This document shows, piece by piece, positions 28,080 through 37,419 of a stretch of DNA of 37,419 nucleotides. A model generated the notes under the pieces. It was not told the DNA's origin, searched no databases, and worked only from the letters and a program-made list of their open reading frames with translations. The stretch is from Nitrososphaerota archaeon (GTDB lineage Archaea; Thermoproteota; Bathyarchaeia; Bathyarchaeales; Bathycorpusculaceae). The DNA lies in assembly GCA_031256395.1 (NCBI GenBank), contig JAIRQQ010000086.1, positions 1-37,419 of the forward strand. The letters run 5' to 3'. The number at the start of each line of letters is the position of its first letter. The stretch's first letter is position 1. A program made the position numbers and the translations under genes.

Positions 28080-29348
28080 TCAGGTGGATTTTTTGTGTTG
28101 GTATTTTCTCAAAAACAACAACCCCAAACAGACAACAACCGCAACCGCAACAATAGCCGCTGTAACAGCACCACCGATAAAGACCAGTGACCGTGGTGCA
28201 TTAGCAACAGTAAAGGTTATGGTTTCAGAGGCACCCATGTTTCCATATTTATCCTCTGCAAACACTCTCACACTATGACGCCCACTAGACAACCCCGACA
28301 GAGAAACATTACCCCCAACCGTTACGTTGGCTTGACCATCAAGACTATACCCCATCCACACAACCGGATGATTTAAACTAAACTCAAGGGACACCGGAGT
28401 CCCAAAATCATACCTGCCCCCCTCTTCAAGAGATAAAACTGAAATCTCAGGCGCAATCCGGCCATAACCAAACGGCGTATACACAAAAACCCTCTGAAAA
28501 TGAACCCGATCAGTATTCGCTACATGCCTAAACATCTCAAAATTTTTACTAAAATACTCACGCAACTCATAAGGCAATGCATTAGGAAAACTATAGGTTT
28601 CGGTGCAGCCTCCCAAGACATACAATAACCCATCTACCTCAACAACCCCTCGGCCATGAAGCCCAAGCGGCACGTTCGTTCCATCCATCCAACTATCTAA
28701 AACAAGATCGTGAATCCTAAGCCCAATCCCATCACAAACATACTCCCGACCATCAAAAACCATTCCATCAGAAGGCATCTCCGGCCAAGGCCCCTCATAC
28801 ACCGACCAAGTATCCTCTATGGGATCATAAACCTCACAAAGCTCCGAATTTACATGTCCGCCCATGACATATATGTAACCGTCCACAACACACGCAGACG
28901 CACCATTTCTGGGAGTTGGTATAGATGCCTTTCTTGTCCATTGGTTTGTGGCGGGGTCATAAACCTCATTTACTCCATAGAGACCCGAGGAGGCTTTACT
29001 TCCACCTATATAGTAAATTTTACCCATAGAACATACTGCGACGCCTCCGTATCGGGGTGTAGGCAATGATGACAGAGTCATCCAAGTATTAGTCTGCGGG
29101 TCATATTTCTCAACGGCACCAGTAACCAGCCACTGACCCCACGAAACAAGACCGCCAATCGCATATATCTTGCCATCCAGTACCACCGTGCCAAAATAGC
29201 TTCGCGGATAACGCATAGAGGCCATCTCAACCCAAATATTCTCCTCCGGCGGCGGTACAGGTGCCCCCAAAACAGAAGTCCCAACAACTAAGCAAAAAGA
29301 TAACAAAACTGCCAAAACTAACCCTGTTACCCTGCTCACACGATCCAT
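28080..29348 (-). CDS. Secreted Kelch-repeat protein with C-terminal TM anchor
   Basis: 422 aa; signal peptide; kelch motifs (KIYAIGGL...YDPQTNTW, KIYYIGGS...YDPATNQWTRKASIPTPRNG); TM near the C-terminus. Confidence 0.85.
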   Translation of the reverse strand: MDRVSRVTGLVLAVLLSFCLVVGTSVLGAPVPPPEENIWVEMASMRYPRSYFGTVVLDGKIYAIGGLVSWGQWLVTGAVEKYDPQTNTWMTLSSLPTPRYGGVAVCSMGKIYYIGGSKASSGLYGVNEVYDPATNQWTRKASIPTPRNGASACVVDGYIYVMGGHVNSELCEVYDPIEDTWSVYEGPWPEMPSDGMVFDGREYVCDGIGLRIHDLVLDSWMDGTNVPLGLHGRGVVEVDGLLYVLGGCTETYSFPNALPYELREYFSKNFEMFRHVANTDRVHFQRVFVYTPFGYGRIAPEISVLSLEEGGRYDFGTPVSLEFSLNHPVVWMGYSLDGQANVTVGGNVSLSGLSSGRHSVRVFAEDKYGNMGASETITFTVANAPRSLVFIGGAVTAAIVAVAVVVCLGLLFLRKYQHKKST

Positions 29349-29555
29349 CCTGTATCATATCCTTGCTTCTTAGCTGTTAAGCTGAATAATAGCTAGTGAA
29401 GGCGGTATTATTTTTTACTGTTTTGTAATTTTATTGTTTGATGTTAATTTATTCTTGGAGGAGCCGTTTGAAGGGTTGTATTACTGGTGTCTGCAATATC
29501 AGTTTTATAGTATTTGCCATTTGCAAATAGTCGCCCAACAATCCAGTCGCTTGGT

Positions 29556-30998
29556 CTACATGGGTTTTTTGTGGTAGTGGTGTTTTCTTAAAACCACTAA
29601 CCCCACACAAACACCAATAATAACCACTGCCGCTCCCGTAGTTGCAACAATAGCTCCTAAGGGAAACAGTGGTTTAGGTGCAACCGTAAATACTATGGTT
29701 TGTGAGGTGCCTATACTTCCATATTTTCCCTCTTCTGCAAACACTGTAATATTGTGTCCTCCCCTTGTCAGTCCCGTCAAAGTGGTATTGCCCCAAATTG
29801 TCACATTAGCCTGTCCATCAAGACTATATCCCAACCAAGATACTGAGCGATCCAAACCCAAAACAAGTGGCACATCCCCAAAAGCATACTCTCTACCATC
29901 CTCCAAAGACAAAATCGAAACTACCGGTGCAACCTGCCCAAACCCCAGCGGAACATATTGCTCAAGTATCGCTGTTGGAGTTATAACCCGATAGGGATGA
30001 ATACACCACGGATCAAACCCATTAGTATAACCCCCCAAAACATACACTATATCATCTATAATCTCCATCGCAAAACCTCGCCGTGGAAGAGGAACCTCTC
30101 CAAGGGACTTCCAACTATTAGATTCTAAATCAATTACCAATAGGTCATGAGCATAAGTCTCACGCGCCCTAAGTGGGCTGTACAAACAATAAAGACTATC
30201 TGGGGCATAAACCCCTGAAGTAAACCTACAGTGGACTGTATTTGGGTTATAGAATATTTTGTCTGATGTTGCAATCACGCTCCAGGCATCGGTTTGTGTA
30301 TTATAGAGTTGAACCATAGACTCTACCGGGTAGCTGGTGGCTAAGCCCTTTGTTAGCCAATAGCTGGGTTCAGCATAAACCCCAACAACATAGATTTTAC
30401 CCTCATAAACAGCCGAGTCATACCCCCAAAACCCATCTGGTTTCGATGTCCTATATGTCCAACTATCAACTAATGGATCATAAACCAAAGTCAAAGAACT
30501 ATTGGGCGAGCTTCCAAACACAAATATTTTTCCATCCACCGTATTTGCCTGCACATTTTTTTGAGGCAACGGCATGGTCGTTTTACTTTCCCAGACATCT
30601 AATACCGTATCATAAACCAGATTAAACTTTTCATTTATGCAGTAAATCTTGCCCTCAACAACCGCAGTAGCAAACCCACTACTCGCAATGGGCATAGGCG
30701 CCCTATATGTCCAGCTGTTAGAAAACGGATCATACACCTCATTAATCGTAAGCTCCATTTCCACAATCATAAATTTGTCTTCGGCATACTTATACGCCAA
30801 ACCGCCCATGGCATAGATTTTACCCTCCACCACCGCAGTACCTAAATCCCAACGCGGTTCATGCATCGGTGTCACTCTAATCCACGTATTCTCCTCTGGT
30901 GGCGTCACTGGATCTGCTAAAACAAGCGCTTGGACAAATAAGCAAAAAGATAACAATACCACAAAAACCAATCCTGCCACTCTGCACAAACTGCCCAT
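29556..30998 (-). CDS. Secreted Kelch-repeat protein with C-terminal TM anchor (paralogue of 28080..29348)
   Basis: 480 aa; same architecture and shared C-terminal domain (WLGYSLDGQANVTIWGNTTLTGLTRGGHNITVFAEEGKYG). Confidence 0.85.
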   Translation of the reverse strand: MGSLCRVAGLVFVVLLSFCLFVQALVLADPVTPPEENTWIRVTPMHEPRWDLGTAVVEGKIYAMGGLAYKYAEDKFMIVEMELTINEVYDPFSNSWTYRAPMPIASSGFATAVVEGKIYCINEKFNLVYDTVLDVWESKTTMPLPQKNVQANTVDGKIFVFGSSPNSSLTLVYDPLVDSWTYRTSKPDGFWGYDSAVYEGKIYVVGVYAEPSYWLTKGLATSYPVESMVQLYNTQTDAWSVIATSDKIFYNPNTVHCRFTSGVYAPDSLYCLYSPLRARETYAHDLLVIDLESNSWKSLGEVPLPRRGFAMEIIDDIVYVLGGYTNGFDPWCIHPYRVITPTAILEQYVPLGFGQVAPVVSILSLEDGREYAFGDVPLVLGLDRSVSWLGYSLDGQANVTIWGNTTLTGLTRGGHNITVFAEEGKYGSIGTSQTIVFTVAPKPLFPLGAIVATTGAAVVIIGVCVGLVVLRKHHYHKKPM

Positions 30999-31205
30999 AC
31001 GGTATCACTCTTGCTTTAGCTATCCAGCTAGTAATGGTTGCGTGAGCGGTATATTTTTTACTATTTGCAGTTATTGCCCATGATGGAATCGGACTTTTTG
31101 TTTAATAAAAAATATAAGGAATTCACAACATTACTCTTGCCGCATAACATTTCACTTGGGGACTAAAATTAACCGTGGAAATCTCTCAAACTAATCTACT
31201 CATAG

Positions 31206-32873
31206 GTGTCTGACTTGATTGATGCTGTCTACAAGCCGCTTATTGTTCAAAGCGATATGACCTTGTTGCTTGAAACAAACAATGCATCCTACGAATCTGC
31301 CCGTGATGAGCTCTTAACGTTTGCTGAGATGGTAAAATCTCCAGAATATATTCACACTTATAAGATGACTCCGATTTCTCTTTGGAATGCCGCCAGTGCA
31401 GGCGTAAAGAGTGCTGATATTTTAGCAACCCTTGAAAAATATAGTAAATATCCCATATCTGAAACAGTTATTGCACGCTTAACCCAGATCAGCGGCCGCT
31501 ATGGCAAGGTACGAATCTGTAAAGAACAAAACGAATTATTTCTTGAAACCGACGACCAATACATCATGGCCCAGCTATGCGCAGAAAAAACAGTTTCTAA
31601 ATTCTTTATTGACACACCCAAAAATAATCAAGTAAAAATTGATCCCGTGTTTCGGGGCCATATCAAGCAGGCGCTTATGAATATCCAATTCCCATCCGAG
31701 GATTTGGCAGGATATGCGGATGGGGCAACCTTACTTGTTGATTTACGACGTGATGTTTTTCAGCCCCGCGATTACCAGCTTGATGCGGTTTGTGCTTTTC
31801 GTGCTGGAGGCAGAGGTGATCATGGGGTTGTGGTTTTGCCTTGTGGGGCGGGAAAAACCATTGTGGGAATTGCGGCTATGGCAGAGCTAAAAACCGAGAC
31901 CTTGATTCTTACAACATCAATCACTGCGGTGCGCCAGTGGATTAGTGAGCTGGTTACTAAAACAGGGTTGGATCCTGAATTGGTTGGAGAGTATAGCGGT
32001 GAGAAAAAAGATGTTCGCCCTGTGACGGTTTCGACCTATCAAATCATAAGCGCCAAAGATAAAGCAGGCGTGCAGAAGCATTTTGAGTTGTTCTTGGAGC
32101 GTAACTGGGGATTTATCATCTATGATGAGGTACATACCTTGCCTGCACCCGTTTTTCGCATAACTGCAGAGTTGCAAGCCAAGCGCCGGCTGGGCTTAAC
32201 TGCAACTTTGGTACGCGAAGATGGCCATGAAACCGACGTATTTGCCCTAATTGGCCCTAAACGCCACGAAATGGGTTGGAAAGTCCTTGAAAGCCAAGGC
32301 TGGATTGCCCAAGCGGAGTGCTTTGAGGTACGCATTGCTATGCCTGAGGAATTAAAGATGCCCTACGCAATTGCTCCCAAACGCGAAAAATTCCGCATAG
32401 CCGCCGAGAACCCCGACAAACTTGTCATTATTAACAAATTGCTTGCCAAACATGTGGGTGCGCATATTTTGATTATAGGGGTCTATCTTGAGCAGCTCCA
32501 ACATATCGCTGAGCAGCTAGGTGCACCGCTTATAACCGGCAAAACCCCCAACCGCGACCGCGAGGTGCTCTATGAGCGCTTCAAGAGCGGAGCGTTTCCA
32601 GTTTTGGTGGTCTCCAAAGTTGCCAACTTTGCCATTGATCTCCCCGATGCAAATGTGGCTCTTGAGGTTAGCGGGAGCTTTGGCTCACGCCAAGAAGAAG
32701 CTCAACGCCTTGGCCGCATTTTGCGCCCCAAACAAGGCGAAAATAAAGCCTACTTCTACACCATCGTCTCACGCGACACAACCGAGGAGAGTTTTTCGAT
32801 GCACCGCCAACTCTTTCTCACCGAACAAGGCTACCCCTACAAAATAATAGACGAGGACCCCAGCCATGAGTGA
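31206..32873 (+). CDS. XPB-type DEAD/DEAH helicase, bacterial-like form
   Basis: 555 aa; PLIVQSDMTLLLE, VVLPCGAGKTIVG, IIYDEVHTLPAPVFR, LGLTATLVREDG, SGSFGSRQEEAQRLGRILRP; GTG start. Confidence 0.9.
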   Translation: MSDLIDAVYKPLIVQSDMTLLLETNNASYESARDELLTFAEMVKSPEYIHTYKMTPISLWNAASAGVKSADILATLEKYSKYPISETVIARLTQISGRYGKVRICKEQNELFLETDDQYIMAQLCAEKTVSKFFIDTPKNNQVKIDPVFRGHIKQALMNIQFPSEDLAGYADGATLLVDLRRDVFQPRDYQLDAVCAFRAGGRGDHGVVVLPCGAGKTIVGIAAMAELKTETLILTTSITAVRQWISELVTKTGLDPELVGEYSGEKKDVRPVTVSTYQIISAKDKAGVQKHFELFLERNWGFIIYDEVHTLPAPVFRITAELQAKRRLGLTATLVREDGHETDVFALIGPKRHEMGWKVLESQGWIAQAECFEVRIAMPEELKMPYAIAPKREKFRIAAENPDKLVIINKLLAKHVGAHILIIGVYLEQLQHIAEQLGAPLITGKTPNRDREVLYERFKSGAFPVLVVSKVANFAIDLPDANVALEVSGSFGSRQEEAQRLGRILRPKQGENKAYFYTIVSRDTTEESFSMHRQLFLTEQGYPYKIIDEDPSHE

Positions 32874-34746
32874 TACAAAACTTGCCGAGCTGGAACAATA
32901 CTTAAACACTTGCACCAACGACACTACCTATGGCTGCGCCGAGGGTACCGGCCTAACAGCGTTGCATCGGCGTCTTTTTAACAACAAAACCAACGTCTTA
33001 AAAAAAGACATGATAAAAAACCTCGCCGCCTTCTATGCCAACGACCAAAACATCCTAGATCTCTGGGCCGAACTCTCAGAGTGCGAACAAGACTTTCTAC
33101 GCTACGTGGTGCAATGCGGCAGCGAATACCTCCCCACCACTCTGATATATGCAAAGAAACACAACCTCAAACTCGAATACATAGCACCCGGTGGCTACAC
33201 CAAAAACCTAACCAACGCCTTTGACTACATGCGCCTAAAATTTCTCCACCTGCTGACTTGGAACATCCCCAACACCAAAACCGTCATACTCTTCCCCGGC
33301 GGCAACATGCCCCAAACCGTTTTTAACGTCTTAAAAAATCTGGTCGGTCCCATAAAATTCGACTACACATCCTATCGCCCAACAAAAACTGATTATCTCA
33401 TATGCCGAGAAAACCGCCTCAACGACTTGGCAACGCTGGTAAAACTTGCCGCCAGCGAACGCCTAAAAGTAAAACCCGACACATTGGATCTCACCCCCGC
33501 CAAACTGGCCAAACTCGCCGAAACAATTGATTTCGAAGAAGTCTGTGACAAAAACGGCAAATTCTGCACTCCAAAAGAGGCCAAACACAAAAACGACTTC
33601 AAAATCACCCAACCCCTCTTCATATTAGCCGCCAACTCGGGCTTACTTGACATCGACCCAGACGGATATGTGCACCCCGGCAAAAACTCCCCTGATTTGC
33701 TAGCTAAACCCCCAAACGAGCTAGCAAAACAATTATTTACAGACTATTGTGAGAAAAATAAAATCTATGAACTCCACTACCTAACCCACATTGCCCTCAA
33801 AGATAGTTGCGAACAAATTGAGTGGCACAAATGCCGAAAAATCATCATAGATCTGCTAAAAAACTGCCCAGCTGAGCAATTCTTAACGTTTGATTCCTTG
33901 GCTAATCACACCCAAATGTTCTATGGCAATTTCCTGCGCCGCCTGCTCTACTGCGACATTGTAGTGCGCGGTTACACCTCTGAGGAATACTATGATGATG
34001 ACTACGTACCCGACTGGAGCGAATGCGAAACACACCTAATCGGTCTCATCTTGTCCTTTCTTTGCACCATAGGCATACTTGATATCGCATACACAGAAAA
34101 CATTATCCGCACAAAATACACCGAAAATGACTTCTGCATAGGCATTGCCGGCTTTCGCATAACAAAACTCGGCGCATGGATTTTGGGACTAACCAATCAA
34201 TACCAAACCACCCCCAAAACCCTCTACCATCCCATAAACGACACAGGCCAGCTCATAGTACTGCCCGATTATTCCATAATTATATCTGGGCTTAAGTGCC
34301 GCATTGAACATGAAACTTACTTTAGCAAATTCCTCACTAAACACTCCATTGATGGCAACGCCGCAATCTACAAACTCGACTTTCCCTCGATAATCCGTGC
34401 CCATGATCTCAACATAACCCCTCAAAAAATAAAAAAAACCCTGCAAAAAGCAAGCGGCAAACCCCTCCCCAACAATGTGATTCGTTCTTTGGATGATTGG
34501 CAACTAAAAATCGGACGCGTAAAAATCCACACCCTAACCATACTCGAAACCGACGACGCACTGTTGCTCGAAGAAATAAAACACATCAAAGGCCTAAACA
34601 AGATCATAACCAGCCAACTACGCCACGCTATAGTCATAGATGGCGAACAGCAGAAGAAAGCAAAAACTCTAATAGAAAAAAATGGCTGGCCAGTAAAAAT
34701 CAACGAAACATCTGTTGCTGATAAACCCTCCAAAAATCCCCCCTAA
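32866..34746 (+). CDS. Helicase-associated (Helicase_C_3-like) partner protein of XPB
   Basis: 626 aa; overlaps the XPB stop (ATGAGTGA); C-terminal TGQLIVLPDYSIIISG and winged-helix-like text resemble the helicase-associated proteins next to bacterial XPB. Confidence 0.6.
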   Translation: MSDTKLAELEQYLNTCTNDTTYGCAEGTGLTALHRRLFNNKTNVLKKDMIKNLAAFYANDQNILDLWAELSECEQDFLRYVVQCGSEYLPTTLIYAKKHNLKLEYIAPGGYTKNLTNAFDYMRLKFLHLLTWNIPNTKTVILFPGGNMPQTVFNVLKNLVGPIKFDYTSYRPTKTDYLICRENRLNDLATLVKLAASERLKVKPDTLDLTPAKLAKLAETIDFEEVCDKNGKFCTPKEAKHKNDFKITQPLFILAANSGLLDIDPDGYVHPGKNSPDLLAKPPNELAKQLFTDYCEKNKIYELHYLTHIALKDSCEQIEWHKCRKIIIDLLKNCPAEQFLTFDSLANHTQMFYGNFLRRLLYCDIVVRGYTSEEYYDDDYVPDWSECETHLIGLILSFLCTIGILDIAYTENIIRTKYTENDFCIGIAGFRITKLGAWILGLTNQYQTTPKTLYHPINDTGQLIVLPDYSIIISGLKCRIEHETYFSKFLTKHSIDGNAAIYKLDFPSIIRAHDLNITPQKIKKTLQKASGKPLPNNVIRSLDDWQLKIGRVKIHTLTILETDDALLLEEIKHIKGLNKIITSQLRHAIVIDGEQQKKAKTLIEKNGWPVKINETSVADKPSKNPP

Positions 34747-34967
34747 CCACACATCTTTACTTATGTTGTCCCAAAAATGTTCGTCTCACAAACAAACTGT
34801 TTATCTCTCTTCATTGTTTTCTGCAATCTCGGGATGTTTCTAAGTATCTGGTGTGGGTATCAAACTGTTAGTTGGATGCGTCGCTGTATGTGTTGTATGG
34901 TTAGTCGAGTAAAAAAATTAGAATTGGTTTTTGGACTTAACTATTTGTTTATTTAAAATGTTACCGC

Positions 34968-35255
34968 TTACTTTTTGGTAAGGGTTATTTCCATCGTGGA
35001 AACCATTCTGGACTTGTTCTCGCCCTCGCGTGGTGGCATCTCGGCTGTTCCGATTGCGATTTTGCTGATTTTTAGGTCTTTTATGAAGCGGTTTCTTGCG
35101 ATTTCTGCAACGTCAACTGCGGTGGTTATGGCTTGGCCTCTTGCTTTTAGAGTGATCTCTTTTAGATCGTTTGAGGAGAGGCTTGTGATTATGGCCAGAA
35201 CATAGCTCATTGGGGGTTTGTTTCCGACGAAAATTACGTCTGCGTTTTCTGTCAT
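34968..35255 (-). CDS. albA: DNA/RNA-binding protein Alba
   Basis: 95 aa; VFVGNKPPMSYVLAIIT, LKARGQAITTAVDVAEIARNRF. Confidence 0.92.
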   Translation of the reverse strand: MTENADVIFVGNKPPMSYVLAIITSLSSNDLKEITLKARGQAITTAVDVAEIARNRFIKDLKISKIAIGTAEMPPREGENKSRMVSTMEITLTKK

Positions 35256-35431
35256 TTTATTTTTCTCCTTTATGTCTCATGTGTAACATTGCAGGTCTAC
35301 GCTTTGTTGCGAGACCGAACATTACTGTCAAATATTTATGGCTTCTTCCTTATAAAGCCATTGAAAACACAACTATGCAAACATATCTGCTGGCGGTTGG
35401 GGGCTAGAAAGGCTTTTGTGTAGCTAAGGTA

Positions 35432-36094
35432 TTGGCTACTTGCGAGAGGCAAAGCGTGCTCACCAAACTTAAAAAACAAATCCAGCAAATGCTAACAACT
35501 GAGGCTAAGATAGCTCATAGATTGGGGTTTACGCCTAATCGGATTAGTGTTGTGGGGTTTATATTTGCGATGGCCTCTGCGGTTGCCTACGCCGCCGTTT
35601 CGGTGCAGGCGTCTTGGTTTTTGTTGCTCGGCGTTTTTTTCCTTTTGGCGTCTGGGTTTTGTGATACTATGGATGGTATTGTTGCCCGAACCTTTGGACA
35701 GACAACCGTGTTTGGCGGGTTTTTTGATGCTGTTTTGGACCGCTATGCTGATGCGGCCGTTTATGCGGGTATACTTTTCGCGGGGTTGGCTAATGCGGCG
35801 TGGGGTGCGTTTTGGGGGCCCATTATTGCTTTGGCGGCTTTGGCGGGTTCAATGATGGTTAGCTATACCCGTGCCCGTGCAGAGGCATGTGGGATAAAGA
35901 TGGAATCTGTGGGATTTGCGGAGCGCGCAGAGCGCATGCTCATCTTGGCCGTTGCCAGCATAGCCGGCTATTTCTGGTTACCTGTTCTAGGCTATGGCGT
36001 AGCAGTGTTAGCCGTTGTCTCAAACCTGACCGTTATACAACGAGCCCTGCATGTCTACAAAGAATTAAAGAAAAAACAAACTATATCCGTATAG
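35432..36094 (+). CDS. CDP-alcohol phosphatidyltransferase (archaeal phospholipid / archaetidylinositol-phosphate synthase-like)
   Basis: 220 aa, multi-TM; signature DGIVARTFGQTTVFGGFFDAVLDRYAD. Start may be the internal ATG (MLTTEAKIAHRLGFTPNRIS). Confidence 0.85.
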   Translation: MATCERQSVLTKLKKQIQQMLTTEAKIAHRLGFTPNRISVVGFIFAMASAVAYAAVSVQASWFLLLGVFFLLASGFCDTMDGIVARTFGQTTVFGGFFDAVLDRYADAAVYAGILFAGLANAAWGAFWGPIIALAALAGSMMVSYTRARAEACGIKMESVGFAERAERMLILAVASIAGYFWLPVLGYGVAVLAVVSNLTVIQRALHVYKELKKKQTISV

Positions 36095-36120
36095 AGAGAA
36101 TAAAAGAATAAAGGAGAAGA

Positions 36121-36143
36121 AAGCAACTAGTTGCTTCTTTTTT
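36121..36143. terminator. Bidirectional terminator: 16-bp perfect palindrome AAGCAACTAGTTGCTT followed by a T-rich run
   Basis: Between the convergent CDP-alcohol transferase and S26e genes. Confidence 0.6.
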
Positions 36144-36147
36144 GTTG

Positions 36148-36441
36148 TTAGAATCTTCGTTTGTAGCCTTTTGAGTGGCGTTCGTTTTCTGCTCGAACTT
36201 TGACGATACCGCGGTGGACCGCACATGAGATACAGTAATATTTGGTATCCACCCAAGATGCTAGAAATGTGCCTTTTTGCCTGAGTTCTTTAGCTAACTG
36301 GGGCTCCACAAATGACACCCGACGAGTTGAGCGTTTTGCTTTATCTCTGGGCACCATCGCTCCGCAGTTAACGCATTGTACAAGGGTACTACTTCCTTTG
36401 CTTCCTTTAGCTCTTCCTCGGCTCTTTCGCTTAACAGGCAT
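36148..36441 (-). CDS. rps26e: Ribosomal protein S26e
   Basis: 97 aa; CVNCGAMVPRDKAKRSTRR and KYYCISCAVHRGIVKVRA. Confidence 0.93.
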   Translation of the reverse strand: MPVKRKSRGRAKGSKGSSTLVQCVNCGAMVPRDKAKRSTRRVSFVEPQLAKELRQKGTFLASWVDTKYYCISCAVHRGIVKVRAENERHSKGYKRRF

Positions 36442-36487
36442 TAATTAGTCCTCTTTTATTTTTTGGTCATTTATTGAGTTAACTATC

Positions 36488-37378
36488 TTATATATCTGCT
36501 CTTAATTTTAATAAAGAAGCTATGTTTGCATCCGAGGTTATCTGCGGAACAATCCGCCCATCCGCAGAAGTCATCAAAGTAGTCACACCCGGACCATGCC
36601 CCGCACAAATACAATTGGTGTGAACCACCACCCCCACCGAAACCGCACCCTGCCTATAGATTCTGCCAAAGGAATGATCCGCATCAATAATAGCCACCAA
36701 ATCACCCAAACGCAGAGTTTCTAATCCATATTGCTCAACAATGGTCTGATCAAAGAGCTGAATATCATAATCACCCGAATTTGTCTGATTAGCGCCCAAC
36801 CCCGAACCCATAATAGCTGCGGGTATGCGGTGAGTAACCGGCACCAAAAGCTTCTCACCCACAGGCTGAGGATCCCAAGCCTCAAGCAAAGCCGGATCAG
36901 TATTTAACACCTTTATATCCGGAAAATACTGCTGAAGCTTTAACCCCGTCCCATACGATTTAATGAGAATCTTATCCCCCGGTAGCAACTTTTCTAAAAC
37001 TTCTTTTGAGAAATCCACCATCACATGCTCAATCCCACCATGCTTACCCACCACCGTACCACTATCGCCTTTAGCCTCCCCCGAAACAACAACCGCCACA
37101 TTACCCACACAAGAAAGCACATTAAACGCAGTGTTGGCTCCCTGGCCTGTCCGCGGATCATTTTCCTTATTTACCACACTAGCACCAGGTTCCACATGAT
37201 CAGCCTCCCAACCCAAAGCAGGATCACCCACACGCAAATTATACGTCACACCCCCCACCCCAGGCAACACCTGCGGTTTTCCGGTCGCAGAAATAGTGTA
37301 GACATTACGAATAGTGGGACTGGCAACCTCACCCATAACGGAGAGTTTTATGAGTCTATCCGCATTAGTTTTAAGCAT
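36488..37378 (-). CDS. DUF4438 domain protein
   Basis: 296 aa; LPGVGGVTYNLRVGDPALGWEADHVEPG, GEAKGDSGTVVGKHGGIEHV, GHGPGVTTLMTS. Confidence 0.8.
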   Translation of the reverse strand: MLKTNADRLIKLSVMGEVASPTIRNVYTISATGKPQVLPGVGGVTYNLRVGDPALGWEADHVEPGASVVNKENDPRTGQGANTAFNVLSCVGNVAVVVSGEAKGDSGTVVGKHGGIEHVMVDFSKEVLEKLLPGDKILIKSYGTGLKLQQYFPDIKVLNTDPALLEAWDPQPVGEKLLVPVTHRIPAAIMGSGLGANQTNSGDYDIQLFDQTIVEQYGLETLRLGDLVAIIDADHSFGRIYRQGAVSVGVVVHTNCICAGHGPGVTTLMTSADGRIVPQITSDANIASLLKLRADI

Positions 37379-37419
37379 GATTTTTCATCTCAGTACAATT
37401 GGGTAGTTAGCGCGATCTT

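Noticed and set aside
4559-36094. Genome-wide reassignment of TAG to pyrrolysine
   Set aside because: Several intact genes end with TAG at natural C-termini (for example the Kelch paralogue ending ...HHYHKKPM-TAG beside ...KYQHKKST-TGA), and no pyl genes are in the window.

Overview
Archaeal chromosomal window. The presence of ribosomal protein S26e, Alba, TTG/GTG starts with SD motifs and TATA-like promoters suggests a TACK archaeon, possibly Bathyarchaeia; this is inference only. Right flank (about 31.2-37.4 kb) is mostly housekeeping: an XPB-type helicase with a partner protein, Alba, a CDP-alcohol phosphatidyltransferase, S26e and a DUF4438 protein. The left and centre hold two intermixed families. 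The first is large secreted beta-propeller proteins with N-terminal signal peptides and C-terminal TM anchors: three or four PQQ-like and two Kelch-like. The second is five paralogous B12-binding-type radical SAM proteins, accompanied by CbiB, a QueG-like Fe-S protein, a SPASM radical SAM protein and an ECF-S-like membrane protein. Points worth a second look: (i) one PQQ gene is interrupted by a clean in-frame TAG, with the frame intact to its membrane anchor; (ii) its divergent PQQ neighbour has a good signal peptide but no in-frame ATG/GTG/TTG start; (iii) a translationally coupled unknown-protein/PIN-nuclease pair sits in an AT-rich patch beside a frameshifted small-gene remnant; (iv) the XPB helicase looks bacterial (actinobacterial-like) and overlaps a Helicase_C_3-like partner; (v) several hairpins and short repeats lie in intergenic DNA. 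I found no convincing tRNA, rRNA, CRISPR array or transposase.
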